NCBI GenBank assembly: GCA_012514415.1
Contig: JAAZAH010000119.1
Location: 1-16,122 of the forward strand
Source: Sandaracinaceae bacterium
GTDB taxonomy: Bacteria; Myxococcota_A; Polyangia; Polyangiales; Houyiibacteriaceae
Length of the DNA: 16,122 bases
Reading direction: 5' to 3'
Positions 13,708 through 16,122 of this stretch are shown here, one piece after another; positions within the stretch are counted from its first letter, which is position 1; every line of letters starts with the position of its first letter. Both the position numbers and the translations under genes were made by a program. The notes under the pieces were generated by a model, which saw only the letters and a program-made list of their open reading frames with translations, made no database searches and was not told the origin of the DNA.

Positions 13708-14580
13708 CTAGAGGACGGCGAGTTTCTTCTCCTCGCGCTCCGGAAGCTTGGGCATCGCGGCATCCATCCTGCGTCGAAAGGTGCGCATCGAACCGTCCAC
13801 TCCGACGATTTCACCGGTCGCGAGTGCGGTCCACACATTTTCACCCGATAGGGGTTCGCTGGAGACCAGGAAATGATTAACGAAGCCGGTCTCGCTCGGG
13901 GCCTCGCACTCGGGGCGAAGGTGGGGGCAATGTTCGCGATCGCTGCAGTGCGTTTTATGCGTCGAGAAATAAAGCTCCGGTCCGCCTTGGCAGGCGACCA
14001 TGTTGATGCCGTCGGTGACGAGCATCGTCAGTTTGGCGGAATCGCCGTCTTCCGTGAGCGCGCGAACACGGGCATCGGTGTATTCGATCGCCTCGGCGAT
14101 CGCCTCGGCACCGAGCGGCTGGCGGAGTGGACCGTACTGTGAGAGCCGGCTCAAAAAAAGGTAAAAGAGGACCTCGCTGTCGGTCTCTCCGAAGATCATG
14201 CGCCTTAGGCTCGGCGTGATCTCGTTGACGAGGAGCTCGCGCTTTTCTCCGAAATTCGGGACGTCGCCGTTATGCGCGAAGGTATAGCGGCCATATTGGA
14301 AGGGGTGACAGTTGAGGACGCTGATCACCCCCTGGGTGGCCTTCCTCACATGTGCGATCACCGTTTCCGAGGCGACCAACCCGCTTAGCCGATGAAAGAG
14401 CTGATCGCCAAGCGCTTGTCGCGGGCTCCGCGTGAGATGAGGGACCCCCTCGAGATAATAGGCGACTCCCCAGCCGTCGGGATGTTCGGCGCTCTTTTGA
14501 CCGAGCGCATTCTCCGCATCGACTAAGGAGCGATGGACTTGGCTCGGGATAATCGAGCGGAAACCAAATAGCCTGCACAT
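13708..14580 (-). CDS. Class II glutamine amidotransferase (YafJ/EgtC-like)
   Basis: A 290-residue Ntn-type glutamine amidotransferase. The mature nucleophile would be Cys2, exposed after Met removal from MCRLFGF, which also fixes the start at ATG 14580 with GGAG five bases upstream. Other family marks are AHVRKATQG at 76-84, NCHPF at 90-94, AHNGDVPNF at 102-110 and TDSEVLF at 133-139. The closest well-known relatives are YafJ/DUG3-type hydrolases acting on gamma-glutamyl amides; EgtC of ergothioneine synthesis is a more distant option, and no egt genes are seen here. An unusual His/Cys-rich patch, H208 to C225 (Cys212, 218, 225; His208, 211, 217, 220), may bind metal. The gene is convergent with the kinase (100 bases apart, no clear terminator) and divergent from the DUF4399 lipoprotein. 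Confidence 0.9.
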   Translation of the reverse strand: MCRLFGFRSIIPSQVHRSLVDAENALGQKSAEHPDGWGVAYYLEGVPHLTRSPRQALGDQLFHRLSGLVASETVIAHVRKATQGVISVLNCHPFQYGRYTFAHNGDVPNFGEKRELLVNEITPSLRRMIFGETDSEVLFYLFLSRLSQYGPLRQPLGAEAIAEAIEYTDARVRALTEDGDSAKLTMLVTDGINMVACQGGPELYFSTHKTHCSDREHCPHLRPECEAPSETGFVNHFLVSSEPLSGENVWTALATGEIVGVDGSMRTFRRRMDAAMPKLPEREEKKLAVL

Positions 14581-14585
14581 AGCGT

Positions 14586-14589
14586 CTCC
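14586..14589 (-). promoter_or_regulatory. Shine-Dalgarno GGAG of the glutamine amidotransferase
   Basis: On the minus strand GGAG lies five bases before the ATG that begins MCRLFG. It supports that start over a 65-residue extension to 14775. Confidence 0.65.
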
Positions 14590-14605
14590 AATCATCCTAG
14601 GGGAC

Positions 14606-14626
14606 GAGCGCCCTGACAAGGCGCTC
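14606..14626. promoter_or_regulatory. Perfect 7-base inverted repeat upstream of the amidotransferase, possible operator
   Basis: GAGCGCC at 14606-14612 and GGCGCTC at 14620-14626 flank a 7-base centre. Read on the minus strand, the centre region contains TTGTCA, a good -35 match, with GATGAT 17 bases later. The implied transcript start would fall at or after the ribosome site, so the promoter part is weak. The divergent 14581-14853 gap holds no other clear feature. Confidence 0.35.
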
Positions 14627-14853
14627 TTACGCTCATCCCGAAGCTTCTCTGCCCCTCGCATCGAAATGAGCGCCCCGAACACCCAGGCGAGCGCTGACGG
14701 CAGGGGTGGATGGAGCGCGGCGCGGGTTGCCGCCTCCACCCTCTTCGATCCTCGGAAAGTGCAGGTTTGGTTCACGCGAAGCGCGCATCGAGAGCCGATT
14801 TATTCCGCCGCGTTCGCTTGCGGCAGGCCGCCGCATCCACGATGCTTCATTCT

Positions 14854-15405
14854 ATGATGAAGAGAAAGCTGAACACCCTCTCGCTGATCGCGATCTTCGC
14901 CAATCTGGCGATCGTAGCGCTCGCGGCGGGCTGCACCTCCAAAGAATCCAAAAAGGACGAGGCGGCGCCTGCCGAGGAGCACGCTGAACACCACGCGCCC
15001 GAAGATGGGCTCGTTCCGCTTCCGAAGGTCGCTCCGGACGCGCGCGTCTTCTTCCGTGCGCCCGAGGACGGCGCGACCGTCCGCGGCATCCCGAACGAAG
15101 AGGGCAAGGTCGCTGTGAAGATCGAGATGGGCGCTGAAAACATCGCCCTCGAGCCCGCAGGAGAGATCAAAGAGAACTCGGGGCATCATCATCTCATCAT
15201 CAATAGCGACCCCATCGAGGTGGGCGTTCCCGTACCGACCGATGAGAAGCACATCCACTACGGCAAGGCGCAGACGGAGGCCACCCTTGAGCTCGAGCCG
15301 GGCGAATACGAGATCCAGATGCAGTTCGGTGACGGCGCGCATCGAAGCTATGGACCGCAGCTGGCTGCCAAGATCAAAATCTTCGTCGAGGCCGACGAAG
15401 AATAA
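14854..15405 (+). CDS. DUF4399-domain lipoprotein
   Basis: About 183 residues. A signal peptide with basic start (MMKRK) and hydrophobic core ends at AAGC with Cys27. A Lys/Glu/Ala-rich, His-containing linker (about 28-55) leads to a DUF4399 domain. That domain is recognised by PAGEIKENSGHHHLII, EKHIHYGKAQTE and GDGAHRSYGPQL, the conserved signatures of this family of unknown function. The clustered histidines (HHH, HIH, AHR) suggest a metal site, which is inference. Possible starts are ATG 14842, 14854 and 14857, and none has a convincing ribosome site. ATG 14854 gives the most normal signal. The gene stands alone, divergent from the amidotransferase, and ends just before an intrinsic terminator. 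Confidence 0.87.
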   Translation: MMKRKLNTLSLIAIFANLAIVALAAGCTSKESKKDEAAPAEEHAEHHAPEDGLVPLPKVAPDARVFFRAPEDGATVRGIPNEEGKVAVKIEMGAENIALEPAGEIKENSGHHHLIINSDPIEVGVPVPTDEKHIHYGKAQTEATLELEPGEYEIQMQFGDGAHRSYGPQLAAKIKIFVEADEE

Positions 15406-15420
15406 GTAGAGAGGACGGGT

Positions 15421-15460
15421 GAACGGGCGAGAGCCGCGGATCGGATCGCGCCCGTTTTTT
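15421..15460 (+). terminator. Intrinsic terminator after the DUF4399 gene
   Basis: AACGGGCG at 15422-15429 pairs with CGCCCGTT at 15449-15456. The T-run 15455-15460 follows directly. It lies 16 bases past the stop codon and is oriented for the plus strand. Confidence 0.8.
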
Positions 15461-15511
15461 CCCTCGCTCGCTGAATTCGCGCGCTTCGCTCGCGGTGTCG
15501 CAGCTCCTGGC

Positions 15512-16122
15512 TTAGGCGCCCCCGAAGACCGCGAGCATCCGCTGTCGATAGCCTGCCCAGAGCTCGGGCGGGCAAAGGTGGCGCGGGGGACTGATCCCGA
15601 GGGTGTCGATCAGTCCCTCATAGCGTCGCGCCCGACGGAGTGCATCATCGCTTGTCCCCGCGGCGCAATAGGTATCGACCATCTCTTCGGTGATCGCGTC
15701 GATGGCGCCCTCGGGATCGCCCGCGACGAAACGCTCTCGGGCACGTGCTGCGTTCTCTCCGAAACCATCGCTCGCAAAGATCGGCGCATAGGTGCGGACG
15801 GTTGCGTAAAATGCGAGCACGCCCGCCGCGTGTCGGCGTGCAAGTGCAGGATCGCGATCGTCGATCGCGCAGATGAGCCCAGCGCCAATCTCGAAATCCG
15901 TTCGCGCTCTCCCGCTTTTCTTGAGGCCCTTTTCAATCGGGGGAAGGAAGGTCTCGCGCAGATAGCGCTCGCTTAAAAAGACGTGGCCGAGGACCCCATC
16001 GGCGACCTCTCCGGCGAGTTCGAGCATTTTCGGTTGATTGGCGCCAAGGAAAATCGGGAGACGTTCGGCCTTGGGTTTGAAGGGGCGACGGTACCCTCGG
16101 ATGTGAGCTTTGACGTAGTCGC
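15512..16122 (-). CDS. Luciferase-like (F420/FMN-dependent) monooxygenase, C-terminal part (5' end outside window)
   Basis: About 202 codons of an LLM-class flavin-dependent oxidoreductase, TIM-barrel enzymes that use F420 or FMN. The frame is open to the window edge. The visible start reads KPKAERLPIFLGANQPKML, the strand before the (beta/alpha) segment LAGEVADGVLGH typical of the family. Further on come GDPEGAIDAITEEMVDTYC and AAGTSDDALRRARRYEGL, matching the usual GTPEEVxxRL end region. It stops at TAA 15514-15512. Full-length relatives have about 330-350 residues, so roughly 40% is missing upstream. Whether it uses F420 cannot be read from this part. It is convergent with the DUF4399 gene. 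Confidence 0.88.
   Translation of the reverse strand, partial: DYVKAHIRGYRRPFKPKAERLPIFLGANQPKMLELAGEVADGVLGHVFLSERYLRETFLPPIEKGLKKSGRARTDFEIGAGLICAIDDRDPALARRHAAGVLAFYATVRTYAPIFASDGFGENAARARERFVAGDPEGAIDAITEEMVDTYCAAGTSDDALRRARRYEGLIDTLGISPPRHLCPPELWAGYRQRMLAVFGGA

Noticed and set aside
14581..14775. 65-residue N-terminal extension of the amidotransferase
   Set aside because: Cys2 after the initiator Met is the required nucleophile and GGAG supports ATG 14580.
1..16122. tRNA, rRNA, CRISPR array, insertion sequence or phage genes
   Set aside because: No tRNA-like conserved arms, regular spaced repeats, transposase motifs or terminal inverted repeats were seen by eye. A tRNAscan or Infernal run would be decisive.

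Overview
The window is about 16 kb of gene-dense, GC-rich bacterial chromosome. It holds 14 genes on both strands; two are cut by the window edges. The overall style suggests a Myxococcota-type (former Deltaproteobacteria) organism. The signs are six predicted lipoproteins among 14 genes, a membrane-anchored Ser/Thr kinase ending in a PEGA domain, a kelch-type lipoprotein, and an LDL-receptor-A-like secreted protein. The taxonomy is an inference from gene style only. I see no insertion sequence, phage gene, CRISPR array, tRNA or rRNA. No gene-free stretch exceeds 300 bases.

Left part (1-5103). The 3' end of a flavin monoamine oxidase (+) meets a class I/II aminotransferase (-) tail to tail. 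Divergent from the aminotransferase is a small lipoprotein with four LDLa-like repeats. It is followed by a two-gene unit with a 4-base ATGA overlap: a dihydroneopterin aldolase (FolB)-cupin fusion and a short-chain dehydrogenase. A second small lipoprotein follows, with an Ig-like tail and a cysteine insert.

Middle part (5073-8612). On the minus strand lies a dusB-type tRNA-dihydrouridine synthase followed closely by an ABC1/UbiB-family atypical kinase. Divergent from dusB is a shortened acyl-CoA dehydrogenase homologue whose usual catalytic Glu position is Ala.

Right-middle part (8598-13607). Three minus-strand genes form a likely operon: a PEGA lipoprotein, a kelch lipoprotein that overlaps it by 46 bases, and a third small lipoprotein. 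The operon is divergent from a transmembrane Ser/Thr kinase (+), with essentially no intergenic DNA. Both the kinase and the first operon gene carry PEGA-type domains, so this block is the best candidate for an envelope signalling module that has not been described.

Right end (13708-16122). A YafJ-type class II glutamine amidotransferase (-) is divergent from a DUF4399 lipoprotein (+), which ends in a clear intrinsic terminator. The window closes with the 3' part of a luciferase-like monooxygenase (-). Large open frames antisense to ubiB/dusB and to the kinase were judged to be shadows of the real genes.
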